Source: Zoogloeaceae bacterium
GTDB lineage: Bacteria > Pseudomonadota > Gammaproteobacteria > Burkholderiales > Rhodocyclaceae
Length of the DNA: 64,000 nucleotides
Assembly: GCA_024235635.1 (NCBI GenBank)
Contig: JACKMA010000001.1
Location: 248,001 to 312,000, forward strand
Direction of reading: 5' to 3'
The position numbers were made by a program, and so were the translations under genes. Shown here piece after piece: positions 8,730-16,646 of this stretch (positions are counted from its first letter, which is position 1; each line of letters starts with the position of its first letter). The notes below the pieces were generated by a model. That model made no database searches, had not been told where the DNA came from, and worked only from the letters and a program-made list of their open reading frames with translations.

Positions 8730-9106
8730 GGTGACTTCCTCCATCGGGCGGCAAGGTGACGAGTGGCGACGGCTGGCCGCGGCCGGGCCACAGTGCGCCG
8801 CGGGTCATCACTGGATCGGTCCCGCCTGCCTGCTCGCGGCGGTGCTCTGAATCCTGTTGGCATCTTCGCTGCAGGCCGCCCGCCGCGATATGACGTGGGG
8901 CATCGCCATCGGGTGAACCCGTTCACTTGCTTGGCGATGACGGCCCGTTTCCGGATCCGCCGCGCATCCGTCTACAGCTGCCGCCACGCGTCGGTCGACA
9001 CGGCTTGACCGGGCACCGCGGCGATCACTAGCATGGTCACGCCCCTGCGCGCTGGCGGGGCCACCGACAAGACCGGCAGACCGGTCGACAGGAGACACCC
9101 GGCGAC
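8730..9106. other. Divergent intergenic region, tyrosinase-VWA / mxaR
   Basis: This 377 bp interval must carry promoters for the tyrosinase-VWA gene (leftward) and the mxa-like cluster (rightward). I see no gene in it. A short perfect hairpin, GACCGG-CAGA-CCGGTC (9071-9086), lies in the putative leader just before the AGGAGA ribosome site of mxaR. I cannot assign -35/-10 boxes with confidence. Confidence 0.5.
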
Positions 9107-10129
9107 ATGAGTGCAGACGAACGGCTGCAGGACTGGCGCGCCCTGGCGTTGCGCGTAGAGGCGGAAGTGGGCAAGGCGGTGATCGGCCAGGAAGCGGTGA
9201 TCCGGCTGATCAACGTGGCCTTGTTCGCGCGTGGCCATGTCCTGCTCGAAGGGGACGTCGGCGTCGGCAAGACGACCCTGCTGCGCGCCTTCTCGCGGGC
9301 GATCGGCGGAGACTTCGAACGGGTCGAGGGGACCGTCGACCTGCTGCCCGGCGATCTTGTCTATCACACCTACGTCGATGCCGGCGGCAAGCCCCGGATC
9401 GATCCGGGGCCGCTGCTGCGCCACCGCGACCGGCTCGTGACCTTCTTCTTCAACGAGATCAATCGGGCGCGCCCTCAGGTGCAGTCGCTGCTGCTGCGGG
9501 CGATGGCCGAGCGCAGCGTCAGCGCCTTCAACGAGACCTTCGAATTCCCGCACATGACGGTGTTCGCCGACCGCAACCGGGTCGAGAAGGAGGAGACCTT
9601 CGAACTCGCGTCGGCGGCCCGCGACCGCTTCATGTTCGAACTGCGGATGCCGACCCCGGACGATTTCGCGATCCGCCGCGCGCTGGTGTTCGAGCCACGT
9701 TTTCACGACGTCGAAGCCCTGCTCGGGTCCGTCGCCGCCGGCCTGCTGCCTTGGCAGCAGTTGAACGATGTGGCCGCGGAGGTCCAGCGCTGCGTCCGGG
9801 CCAGTGAGTCACTGGAGCGCTACGTCGTCGATCTGTGGGACGCGACCCGTGACCCGGCCCGCTTCGGCATCCGCATCGACGGCGTCGAAATGGCGCACCT
9901 GGTGCTCGCCGGCGCCAGCCCCAGAGCGATCATGGCGATGACCCGGGCGGCCCGCGTGGTCGCCTGGCTCTCCGGACGCGACTACCTGACGCCGGAAGAC
10001 GTCCGATCGGTGATGCCCTCGGCGCTGGTACACCGGATCTTCTTCACACCGGTGTACGAACTGAGGCGTGCAGCCATCGCCGATCGCCTGATGGCCGGCA
10101 TGCTCGAACAGGTGGCGACTCCGCGGTGA
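9107..10129 (+). CDS. mxaR: MoxR-family AAA+ ATPase, MxaR-like
   Basis: The product is 340 residues: Walker A GDVGVGKT (49-56), a Walker-B-like strand VTFFFNEINRARPQVQSLLLR (starting at 111), sensor region VFADRNRVEKEETFEL, and the MoxR C-terminal lid (VRSVMPSALVHRIFF). The Walker B acidic pair reads Asn-Glu rather than Asp-Glu, and the sensor-1 region differs from the TQNP of ordinary MoxR. Both features point to the methanol-oxidation branch (MxaR) rather than general MoxR/YeaC. MxaR-type ATPases work with VWA partners to insert Ca2+ or otherwise activate PQQ methanol dehydrogenase. It is the first gene of a cluster in the order R-S-A-C-K-L, with an AGGAGA ribosome site. It overlaps the next gene by GTGA. 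Confidence 0.86.
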   Translation: MSADERLQDWRALALRVEAEVGKAVIGQEAVIRLINVALFARGHVLLEGDVGVGKTTLLRAFSRAIGGDFERVEGTVDLLPGDLVYHTYVDAGGKPRIDPGPLLRHRDRLVTFFFNEINRARPQVQSLLLRAMAERSVSAFNETFEFPHMTVFADRNRVEKEETFELASAARDRFMFELRMPTPDDFAIRRALVFEPRFHDVEALLGSVAAGLLPWQQLNDVAAEVQRCVRASESLERYVVDLWDATRDPARFGIRIDGVEMAHLVLAGASPRAIMAMTRAARVVAWLSGRDYLTPEDVRSVMPSALVHRIFFTPVYELRRAAIADRLMAGMLEQVATPR

Positions 10130-10977
10130 GCCCCACCCACGACTTCCATTATCGCGTCGGTGCCAGAGTCGGCGGCTTTCGACCAGGCGCCCACGCCGGC
10201 CTGGCCTTCGGCGCGGGCGACGACTTCGTGACCCACGCCACCTTGTTCGCGCGCCCCGATCCGCGGCGCATCGACCTGCGGGCCAGTCTGCGGGATCCGC
10301 GGGGCGAATGGCTGGTGCGCCTGGCCCGCCAGCGCAGCCATATTCCTGTTTTCGCATTGATCGACGTATCGGCCTCGATGGGGTTCGGCACACCGACCCG
10401 CAAGCTCGACCTGGCGGCCGATTTCGTCGCAGCGCTGGGACGCGCAGCCACCGCGGCAGGCGATCCCCTGTCGCTGTCGGCATTCGACGACGCCGAGCGT
10501 CCGGAACTGCGGCTCGCGCCGAGTCGCCAGCCCGCCCTGGTGGCGCAGTATGCAGAGCAGTTGCGCACGGCCGAGTGCCGTTCTGCCGGTCATGGCGGCC
10601 TGATCGATGCGCTGGCGCCGCTCGCCGGCCGCCAGGCGCAGGTGTTCCTGGTCTCCGACTTTCATCGCCATGACGCCGAACTCGATACCGCGCTCGACCT
10701 GCTCGGCCGCGCCCGGGTCACCCCGATCGTGATCTGGAGCCCGAGCGAGACCGAACCGCCCGCCGGTGACGGACTGCTCCGCCTGCGCGATCTCGAGAAC
10801 GGACGGCTGCGCGAACTTTGGCTGCGACCCGAGTTGCGGCGACGCTGGCGCTCGGCGGTGGCCGAGCGGCGCCGAGCGCTGGACCTGCGCTTCCAGGCGC
10901 GCGGCATTCGCGCCTTCTACATGTCCGACCCGTTCGTCGGCGACGCCCTGACCCGCCATTTTCTGGAGGGTGCATGA
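10126..10977 (+). CDS. mxaS: DUF58/VWA protein, MxaS-like
   Basis: The product is 283 residues, starting at GTG 10126 that overlaps the mxaR stop (GTGA). It has a DUF58 N-terminus (FRPGAHAGLAFGAGDDF; DPRRIDLRASLRDP) and a VWA-like fold with MIDAS motif DVSASMGFG (Asp80), followed by FLVSDFHRHD. DUF58 proteins next to MoxR ATPases are partners in metallo-enzyme maturation. Position between mxaR and mxaA supports MxaS. There is no membrane segment, so it is cytoplasmic. The stop overlaps the start of a 35-codon ORF (ATGA). Confidence 0.84.
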   Translation: MSPTHDFHYRVGARVGGFRPGAHAGLAFGAGDDFVTHATLFARPDPRRIDLRASLRDPRGEWLVRLARQRSHIPVFALIDVSASMGFGTPTRKLDLAADFVAALGRAATAAGDPLSLSAFDDAERPELRLAPSRQPALVAQYAEQLRTAECRSAGHGGLIDALAPLAGRQAQVFLVSDFHRHDAELDTALDLLGRARVTPIVIWSPSETEPPAGDGLLRLRDLENGRLRELWLRPELRRRWRSAVAERRRALDLRFQARGIRAFYMSDPFVGDALTRHFLEGA

Positions 10978-11081
10978 GCGCCATCGCGCGGCCGCCCGCT
11001 GGCGGTGCCCGGCCCCCTGACCCGACGCGGCGAAGGCATCATGACAGGCCGATTTGCCACCGTCGACGGATCGTCCGATGA
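10974..11081 (+). CDS. Small bridging ORF between mxaS and mxaA (35 aa)
   Basis: The ATG at 10974 overlaps the mxaS stop as ATGA and is preceded at ideal distance by GGAGGG. The frame is open for 35 codons and its TGA stop (11079-11081) overlaps the mxaA start as ATGA (11078-11081). The peptide is rich in Arg, Pro and His (MSAIARPPAGG...RRRIVR) with no domain I recognise. mxaA itself has no clear ribosome site, so the likely role is to hand ribosomes on to mxaA. Whether the peptide has its own function is unknown. Confidence 0.45.
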   Translation: MSAIARPPAGGARPPDPTRRRHHDRPICHRRRIVR

Positions 11082-11944
11082 GGCGGCTGGCGGCATCCTT
11101 GCTGATGTGGCTGCCGACGTTGAACGCGATCGCCGAGCTGACCCCGTTTCCGGCAGAGGTCGCCCCGATTCGCGCCTTCGGCTACCAGCTCGGCGACGTG
11201 GTCGAGCAGCGCGTCCTCCTCGAAATCGACGACAGCGCGTTCAACGTCGCCGACATGCCGCCACTCGGACGGGTCGGCAATTGGTTTGCGCGTCGCAGCG
11301 CCGAGCGTGTCGACAGCAACGATGGTCACGGCTGGCTGGTGCTCCGCTATCAGTTGATCAACGCGCCGTCGCAGCTCCGGGTGGTGGCGTTGCCGGGCCT
11401 GACCCTCGACGCGGCCGGCGGCGGACCAGGCCTGAAGATCGCGGCAGTGCCGCTATCGATCGCGCCGATCAGCCGCCGCGACGCGTTCACCGAAAGTGGC
11501 CTCGGCGAGTTGCGTCCGGATCGGCGGCCGGCGGCGCCAGCGCCCGGCCCGCTGGCGGCACGGCTGCGCTGGACGCTGGCGGCACTGGCACTGTGGCTGG
11601 TCGGGTGGACGGGCTGGTGGCAGTGGCGTATCCGGCGTGATCGGGCGACCTTGCCATTCGCTCGCGCATGGGCCGCGATGCGCCGAATCGCCGACGGCGA
11701 CGCCGCAGGCTGGCATGCGCTGCACCGGGCGTTCGACGCCAGCGCCGGCGGTGTCGTCGACCGCTCGAGTACCGAGCGATTGTTCGCCCGGCGACCCGAA
11801 TTCAGGCCGCTGGCCGGCGATATCGAGCGCTTCTATCGACTGTCGGCGGCGCGATTCTTCGCCGACCGGCAGGCCGCCGACGAATTCTCGCCGCGTCGGC
11901 TGTGCCGTGCGCTGATGCGAATCGAACGGCGCCACTCGCGATGA
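11078..11944 (+). CDS. mxaA: MxaA-like membrane protein of the methanol dehydrogenase maturation cluster
   Basis: The product is 288 residues. It starts MRRLAASLLMWLPTLNAIAEL, a signal-peptide-like N-terminus, followed by a periplasmic beta domain of ~130 residues (PFPAEVAPIRAFGYQLGD opening), a single transmembrane helix near residues 155-180 (LRWTLAALALWLVGWTGWW) and a cytoplasmic tail of ~100 residues. This topology and the position between mxaS and mxaC fit MxaA, implicated in calcium insertion into methanol dehydrogenase. The start at 11078 was preferred over TTG 11054 because it sits directly at the signal peptide and overlaps the upstream small ORF. The stop overlaps mxaC (ATGA). Confidence 0.78.
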   Translation: MRRLAASLLMWLPTLNAIAELTPFPAEVAPIRAFGYQLGDVVEQRVLLEIDDSAFNVADMPPLGRVGNWFARRSAERVDSNDGHGWLVLRYQLINAPSQLRVVALPGLTLDAAGGGPGLKIAAVPLSIAPISRRDAFTESGLGELRPDRRPAAPAPGPLAARLRWTLAALALWLVGWTGWWQWRIRRDRATLPFARAWAAMRRIADGDAAGWHALHRAFDASAGGVVDRSSTERLFARRPEFRPLAGDIERFYRLSAARFFADRQAADEFSPRRLCRALMRIERRHSR

Positions 11945-12957
11945 TCACCGAAGTCGATTTCCTGCGTCCGGCGTGGCTGGCCCTGATGCCGCTGGCGATC
12001 CTGCCGCTGTGGGCCCGCAGCACCGAAGCCATCGCCTATCCCGATGTCGGCTGGCTGCCCGAGGATCGTCTCGGGCGCCTGATCGGCCTCGCCTTGCGCG
12101 TCCTGTCGGCGCTGGCGATCGCGGCCGTGGTGCTCGCCCTGGCGGCGCCCGGTCGCCCCCAGAGCATGGCGCTGCGCACCGGACGCGGTGCCGAGGTGCT
12201 GCTGCTGATCGATCGCAGCCGCAGCATGGACGAGCGCATGCTGCCGAGCGACTGGCGGGAGCTCAGCCCCTACGACATCCGCCATCAGACCGAGTCGCGC
12301 GGACCGGTGAAGTCGCAGGCCGCCCGCAAGCTGCTCGGCGAGTTCGTCGCGCGGCGCCCCGACGACCGCTTTGCCGTCAGCTTCTTCTCCGCCAGCACGC
12401 TGCACGTCGTTCCCTTCACCCAACACGACGAAGTCGTGCAGGCCGGCATCACTGCCGGCGGCGTCCATCGCGGGCTGTCGGAAACCGATGTCGGGCGGGC
12501 GCTGATTTCGTCGGTCGCGCGCTTCGAGAACCGGGCCTACACCGGCAGCCGGATCATTCTGCTGGTGTCGGACGGCGGCGCGCGGCTCGACGAGGACACC
12601 CGTCTGGCAATCCGTGCCGGCTTCGAACGCCAGCGGGTGGCGCTCTATTGGATCTATCTCAAGGGTTTCGGGCGGCCCGACCTCGAACAGGCCGGCGAGG
12701 CCAGCGAAGCGATTCCGGAAGTCGCCCTGCACCGATTCTTCGAGACACTGCCGACACCGTACCGGGCCTACCAGGCCGAGAGCCCGGAAGACCTCGCGGC
12801 GGCTGTCGAGGACGTCGGCCGGCAGCAGAACCATCCGCTCGACTTCGAGGAACTGATACCGCGGCAGGACTACAGTCGCCACATCATCGTCACTGCACTG
12901 CTGCTGGTGGCAACCCTGCTGGCGGCGGGTCGCTGGCAGCTGAGGAGCCTGCGTTGA
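11941..12957 (+). CDS. mxaC: VWA-domain membrane protein, MxaC-like
   Basis: The product is 338 residues. Two N-terminal hydrophobic segments (about 10-25 and 48-70) flank a short loop, then comes a VWA domain with MIDAS DRSRSM (91-96) and SRIILLVSDGG. A C-terminal transmembrane helix (HIIVTALLLVATLLAAG) precedes the end. This BatA-like architecture with the cluster order identifies MxaC. The ATG overlaps the mxaA stop (ATGA). The VWA domain should face the periplasm or the membrane surface and bind a divalent metal. The stop codon overlaps the TTG start of the second bridging ORF. Confidence 0.83.
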   Translation: MITEVDFLRPAWLALMPLAILPLWARSTEAIAYPDVGWLPEDRLGRLIGLALRVLSALAIAAVVLALAAPGRPQSMALRTGRGAEVLLLIDRSRSMDERMLPSDWRELSPYDIRHQTESRGPVKSQAARKLLGEFVARRPDDRFAVSFFSASTLHVVPFTQHDEVVQAGITAGGVHRGLSETDVGRALISSVARFENRAYTGSRIILLVSDGGARLDEDTRLAIRAGFERQRVALYWIYLKGFGRPDLEQAGEASEAIPEVALHRFFETLPTPYRAYQAESPEDLAAAVEDVGRQQNHPLDFEELIPRQDYSRHIIVTALLLVATLLAAGRWQLRSLR

Positions 12958-13169
12958 AGCCGGCGCTCTCGCCTTCGCGCCGTCGGTGTTGCCGGAGTGC
13001 GATCGCCGTCGTCCGGGTTCGCGCACGGCCCGGATATGTCGTCGCCGGGCTGATGCGCCGGCAGGCCCGGCCGTTGCGTGCGGTGGCACCGACGGCCGCC
13101 TCCTCATGCCATGCCGGTACGCGGACCGGTACCGCACCCGGCCCCTTGCTGCGCGGGGTGGCCGCTTGA
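12954..13169 (+). CDS. Small bridging ORF between mxaC and mxaK (71 aa)
   Basis: A TTG start at 12954 overlaps the mxaC stop (TTGA) and has GAGGAG six bases upstream. The frame is open for 71 codons and ends at TGA 13167-13169, which overlaps the proposed TTG start of mxaK (TTGA, 13166-13169). The peptide is Arg/Pro/Ala-rich, with three Cys and no recognised domain. Together with the 10974 ORF it gives two bridging ORFs in one cluster. It may only carry ribosomes across a spacer; coding for a functional peptide is unproven. Confidence 0.4.
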   Translation: MKPALSPSRRRCCRSAIAVVRVRARPGYVVAGLMRRQARPLRAVAPTAASSCHAGTRTGTAPGPLLRGVAA

Positions 13170-13699
13170 AGCGCCGCACCATCCACCTCGCCTTCGCCTC
13201 GGCCGCCGCCGCACTGGCCGTGCTGGCGGCCTTCCAGGCAACGCACTGGCGGCAGGCCGACCGGCTCGCGGACGCACTCGCCAGGCCGACCGCGGATGCC
13301 CTGCCGCCATCGCCCGAATCCGCCATGCTCGAGGCCATGTCCCGCGCCGCCGCGGGCGACTACGACGGTGCCCTGCTCGCATACAAGGCCCTGATCGTCG
13401 ACCGGACGGGCCCGCTTCGACGCACCGCACTGTTCAATCTCGGCAATCTCCACCTGCGCGAAGCGCTGCGCCGCCGCCAGCGCTCGGCAGACGAGGCGCT
13501 ACCGTATCTCGAACTCGCCAAGGAGAGCTATCGGGATCTGCTGCGCCTCGATGCCGGCGACTGGGACGCGCGCTACAACCTGGAGCGCGCGTTGTGGCTG
13601 GCGCCCGAGGAAGCGCGCACGGAAATGGAAGCCGCCGCGCCGGTGCCGAGCGAACGGGCGATCACGACGATGCGCGGCGGCAAGGGAGCCTTGCCGTGA
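13166..13699 (+). CDS. mxaK: MxaK-like protein
   Basis: The product is 177 residues from a TTG start (LKRRTIHLAFASAAAALAVLAAF), giving an N-terminal membrane anchor (about 6-24). A soluble part follows with TPR-like helical repeats: MSRAAAGDYDGALLAYKAL, TALFNLGNLHLREALRR, YLELAKESYRDLL and WDARYNLERALWLAP. A tetratricopeptide-like region between two VWA proteins is typical of MxaK (BatE-like). Alternative upstream starts (ATG 13106) would add ~20 residues of low plausibility before the anchor. The stop overlaps mxaL (GTGA). Confidence 0.74.
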   Translation: MKRRTIHLAFASAAAALAVLAAFQATHWRQADRLADALARPTADALPPSPESAMLEAMSRAAAGDYDGALLAYKALIVDRTGPLRRTALFNLGNLHLREALRRRQRSADEALPYLELAKESYRDLLRLDAGDWDARYNLERALWLAPEEARTEMEAAAPVPSERAITTMRGGKGALP

Positions 13700-14604
13700 C
13701 CCGCCCGCGATCCCGCGACAGCGAGCGATTGTTGCTCGCCGGCGGTTTGCTCGTCCTGGCCCTGTCGATGCCGCCACTGCCGTGGCCGCGCGCCAGCTTC
13801 GACTACCTGGCGGTGTTCGACATCACGCAGAGCATGGGCGTGGCAGATTACCGCCAGCATGGCCGGCCACTCTCGCGCCTCGCATTCGCGCGTCACGCAA
13901 TGGCCTTGGCCCTGGCCGAACTGCCCTGCGGCTCGAAGCTCGGCCTTGCCGCCTTCACCGGTTACCGCAGCCTGACGCTGCTCGCCCCGGTCGAGGTCTG
14001 CGATCACTACGGCGATCTGCTGTCGACGCTCGACCAGATCGACGACCGCATGCGCTGGGCCGAGGCGAGCGAGGTCGCCAAGGGGCTCTATTGGGCGTTG
14101 CGGGCCGCCCGAGACGTCGGTGGCGAGCCACAGTTGCTGTTCTTCAGCGACGGGCACGAATCACCACCGCTGCAGGGCGCGGTGCCGGCGCCATTCGGCG
14201 ACATCCGCCCGGGTGAGATCCGAGGCTTGGTCATCGGCACCGGCGGCGACGTGGCACGCCCGATCCCGAAGCAGGACGCCCCCGGCCACTTCAGCGGCGT
14301 CTGGCAAGCCGACGAAGTGATCCAGCGTACGAATGCGGTGCAGCACGAAGAGCACCTGTCGGCGCTGCGCGAAGGCCACTTGCAGGCGCTCGCAGCCCGC
14401 ACCGGGCTGGACTACGTCCGACTCGAAGGCGTCGCGGGCCTGTCCCGTGCGATGCGATCGAGCGCCAGGGCAAGAGTCCGCGACGTGCCGACCGATTTCG
14501 CCTGGGTCGCGCTGGGCCTGGCGCTGGCGATGCTGTGTGCCACACCGCTCGGCACCTTGTTCTCGCGCCGGGCAGGAACGGCTTCAATCCAGCAGCAGGC
14601 GTAG
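13696..14604 (+). CDS. mxaL: VWA-domain protein, MxaL-like
   Basis: The product is 302 residues, with a GTG start overlapping the mxaK stop (GTGA). N-terminal hydrophobic segment 11-28, a VWA fold with a variant MIDAS DITQSMG (Asp42, Thr in place of the first Ser), PQLLFFSDGHESPP, and a C-terminal transmembrane helix (FAWVALGLALAMLCATPLG). This BatB-like form at the end of R-S-A-C-K-L fits MxaL. The last 21 bp overlap the 3' end of the convergent TIR gene, so the two transcripts would be complementary there. Confidence 0.82.
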   Translation: MTRPRSRDSERLLLAGGLLVLALSMPPLPWPRASFDYLAVFDITQSMGVADYRQHGRPLSRLAFARHAMALALAELPCGSKLGLAAFTGYRSLTLLAPVEVCDHYGDLLSTLDQIDDRMRWAEASEVAKGLYWALRAARDVGGEPQLLFFSDGHESPPLQGAVPAPFGDIRPGEIRGLVIGTGGDVARPIPKQDAPGHFSGVWQADEVIQRTNAVQHEEHLSALREGHLQALAARTGLDYVRLEGVAGLSRAMRSSARARVRDVPTDFAWVALGLALAMLCATPLGTLFSRRAGTASIQQQA

Positions 14605-15282
14605 CTGCTCGAGCGCCGTATCGATCACGCGATCGAGCATGTGATTGGCGTCGTGGCCGCCGAGCGCGCGCACCAGCACATAGGCGACGAACGCCAGCGC
14701 GACGAAGCCGAGCAGGCGACCGATCTGGCCGCCGAGCCAACGCAGCACGGGCGCCGTCCAGGGACGGCTGCGTGCCGCCGGCGGCCGACCGACCGCAATC
14801 GGCGCCGGGCGCTTGCGCGCCAGTGACGGCGACAACACCTGAAGTTGCTCGAGCAGTGCGTCGAGGTCGCGCGTCCAGCGCGCGTCGTCGAGCGCAAACG
14901 CCTGGCGCCGCGCGAGCGCGGCGATCCCCGCAGGCAGGTCGCCGGCAGCGGGCATCCGCGCGCCACCGACCAGCACCGGCACCACCGGGACGCCACCAGC
15001 GAGTGCCCGTTCGATCTCGCGACGCACCCAGTCGTCGTCCACATCGAGCCGGCGGCGGCCCTGCGCATCGCGGATGTCGATCCAGCGCGGACCGATCAGG
15101 ACGAGCACCACCGCGGCCTCCGCCAGATGGCTTTCGAGGTGATCCACGAAATCGATGCCTGCGGGTATCTCGCGATCGCGAAAGACCTGCTCATCGCCGA
15201 GCGCTTCGGAGAGATCGTCTTCGAGGCGCCCGGCGAAGCCCTGACTGTCGTCCCGACGATAGCTGATGAAGACGGTGCTCAT
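14584..15282 (-). CDS. TIR-domain protein with C-terminal membrane anchor
   Basis: The product is 232 residues. Residues 1-150 form a bacterial TIR (TIR_2) domain: opening VFISYRRDDS, then FRDREIPAGIDF, VVLVLIGPRWID and DDDWVRREIERAL. Glu89 in the last motif aligns with the catalytic Glu of NAD-cleaving TIR domains. A Pro/Arg-rich linker leads to a single transmembrane helix (about 188-206) and a short tail. Membrane-tethered TIR proteins may be NADases in defence or signalling modules, but no companion sensor gene (Thoeris, CBASS, pAgo) is present, so the role is open. Convergent with mxaL, overlapping by 21 bp; 55 bp downstream of the GFA gene. Confidence 0.85.
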   Translation of the reverse strand: MSTVFISYRRDDSQGFAGRLEDDLSEALGDEQVFRDREIPAGIDFVDHLESHLAEAAVVLVLIGPRWIDIRDAQGRRRLDVDDDWVRREIERALAGGVPVVPVLVGGARMPAAGDLPAGIAALARRQAFALDDARWTRDLDALLEQLQVLSPSLARKRPAPIAVGRPPAARSRPWTAPVLRWLGGQIGRLLGFVALAFVAYVLVRALGGHDANHMLDRVIDTALEQLRLLLD

Positions 15283-15337
15283 CCTGCGAGCATAGCAATC
15301 CGGCGACCGGCTCGAAAATCGCCGACGCCGTTCGTCG

Positions 15338-15757
15338 TCAGCCGCCGTGGCGGGCCAGGAATTCGGCTTCCGTCAGCATCGCCGTCCGGTTGGCGAACGC
15401 ATAGTAGCCGGGCTTGCGATCGACGAATATCTGCTCCTCGAGCACGAAATCCTCCGCTGCGTCGAACAGGCCGGGCGGCATCAGGAACTGCCCGCTGGCC
15501 TTCAGGCGGAAGAAGAGATGGGTACCGCAACGCTTGCAGAAGCCGCGCTCCGCCCAATCCGACGAGGCATAGGTGCCGATTTGCCCGCCCCCTTCGAAGG
15601 AGACTTTGGTGCCGCAATCGACGGCCAGCAGCGGGCCACCGCTCCAGCTACGACACATGCCGCAGTGGCAGACGCCGACCCGCTTCGATACGGCCCGCGC
15701 GAGCACGTGCACGTCACCGCACAGGCAGCGTCCCGACAAAGTTCTCGATTCGTCCAT
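15338..15757 (-). CDS. GFA (Gfa-like) zinc-binding family protein
   Basis: The product is 139 residues. The zinc ligands are visible: CLCGDV near the N-terminus, CHCGMC about 20 residues later and CKRCGTHLFF in the C-terminal half. This pattern defines the GFA/CENP-V fold, named for glutathione-dependent formaldehyde-activating enzyme. Most members are not proven to act on S-hydroxymethylglutathione, so the link to the nearby methanol-oxidation genes is suggestive only. It has an almost ideal ribosome site (AAGGAGGT). It lies 30 bp downstream of the OsmC gene and is probably co-transcribed. Confidence 0.86.
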   Translation of the reverse strand: MDESRTLSGRCLCGDVHVLARAVSKRVGVCHCGMCRSWSGGPLLAVDCGTKVSFEGGGQIGTYASSDWAERGFCKRCGTHLFFRLKASGQFLMPPGLFDAAEDFVLEEQIFVDRKPGYYAFANRTAMLTEAEFLARHGG

Positions 15758-15787
15758 GGCGACCTCCTTGTGTGCGAAGCGCGACGC

Positions 15788-16258
15788 TCAGGCCGGCTCG
15801 AGCACCGGCTGGCAGCGCACCTCGGTCCGCACCGAATTGGCGATGAAGCACGCTTCGTGGGCCTCCTCGTGCATCGCTGCCAGCACCTGCGGACCGGGCG
15901 ATTCACCGTCGAAACCCACCTGCGGTCGCAACGTCACGACGGTGATCGCCAGCCGACCCCGATCGTCCCGCCCCATCAGGCCGGTGGCTGCATCGCGATA
16001 GGCGTCGACGCGATAACCACGACGTGCGGCAATCGACAGGAACCATAGCATGTGACAACTGGCCAGGGCCGCCACGAAGGCTTCCTCCGGATCGACGCCG
16101 AGTTCGTCGGAATACGGCACCGGCACCACCTGCGGCGAAGACGACGCGAGAATTTCGGCACCCCCGTCGAAACGCCAGACGTGCCGGCGGGAATAGCGGT
16201 TGTCGAGAAAATCCTGGTCGCCGCGCCGCCAGATGACTTCGGTTCGATACTCCGACAT
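15788..16258 (-). CDS. OsmC-family protein
   Basis: The 156-residue protein belongs to the OsmC/Ohr-like thiol-dependent peroxidase superfamily. Characteristic features are a first beta region, the central helix EEAFVAALASCHMLWFL with Cys in the expected first catalytic position, and a late HEEAHEACFIANSV with the second Cys. These proteins reduce organic hydroperoxides in the cytoplasm. The start is supported by GGAGACAG. First gene of a leftward OsmC-GFA(-TIR) run, divergent from the ATP-grasp gene. Confidence 0.87.
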   Translation of the reverse strand: MSEYRTEVIWRRGDQDFLDNRYSRRHVWRFDGGAEILASSSPQVVPVPYSDELGVDPEEAFVAALASCHMLWFLSIAARRGYRVDAYRDAATGLMGRDDRGRLAITVVTLRPQVGFDGESPGPQVLAAMHEEAHEACFIANSVRTEVRCQPVLEPA

Positions 16259-16646
16259 CGTGCTGTCTCCATGACGAATCGCGACGCAGGCGGGTCACCC
16301 GGTGCGAAGAACTGTGGTTTCGTCCGCGATCCTGCCCGCGCAGACCCGGGCCGCCGGGGCGTGTGCGATCGACGGTTCGAGCGGAAAAGCAACTCGCGGG
16401 CCAGAATCTTATGGCAAATGCATGGCATGGCATCGGGCTGCCGGCTCGGGTGGCGATGGGCGCGGTATCGTGCGCCGCGGTCGCCGGCGATGCCGGCGCG
16501 CACCCGGGCGGAAACCCCGCTCGGCCGCGACGATCACCGACCGACGCCGCTCTCCGGAAACGCGCGAGTGCGCCGCATGCCGTATCCAGGCATCGCCTTC
16601 TGCGCGACCCCGTGACGCGCCACGCGAACGGCTTGATGGCCAATTT

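Noticed and set aside
10126..14604. Assigning the VWA genes to a Bat (aerotolerance) operon
   Set aside because: BatA/B/E-like domains occur, but gene order R-S-A-C-K-L, the MxaA-type protein and the MxaR-like changes in the ATPase fit the methanol-oxidation set better.
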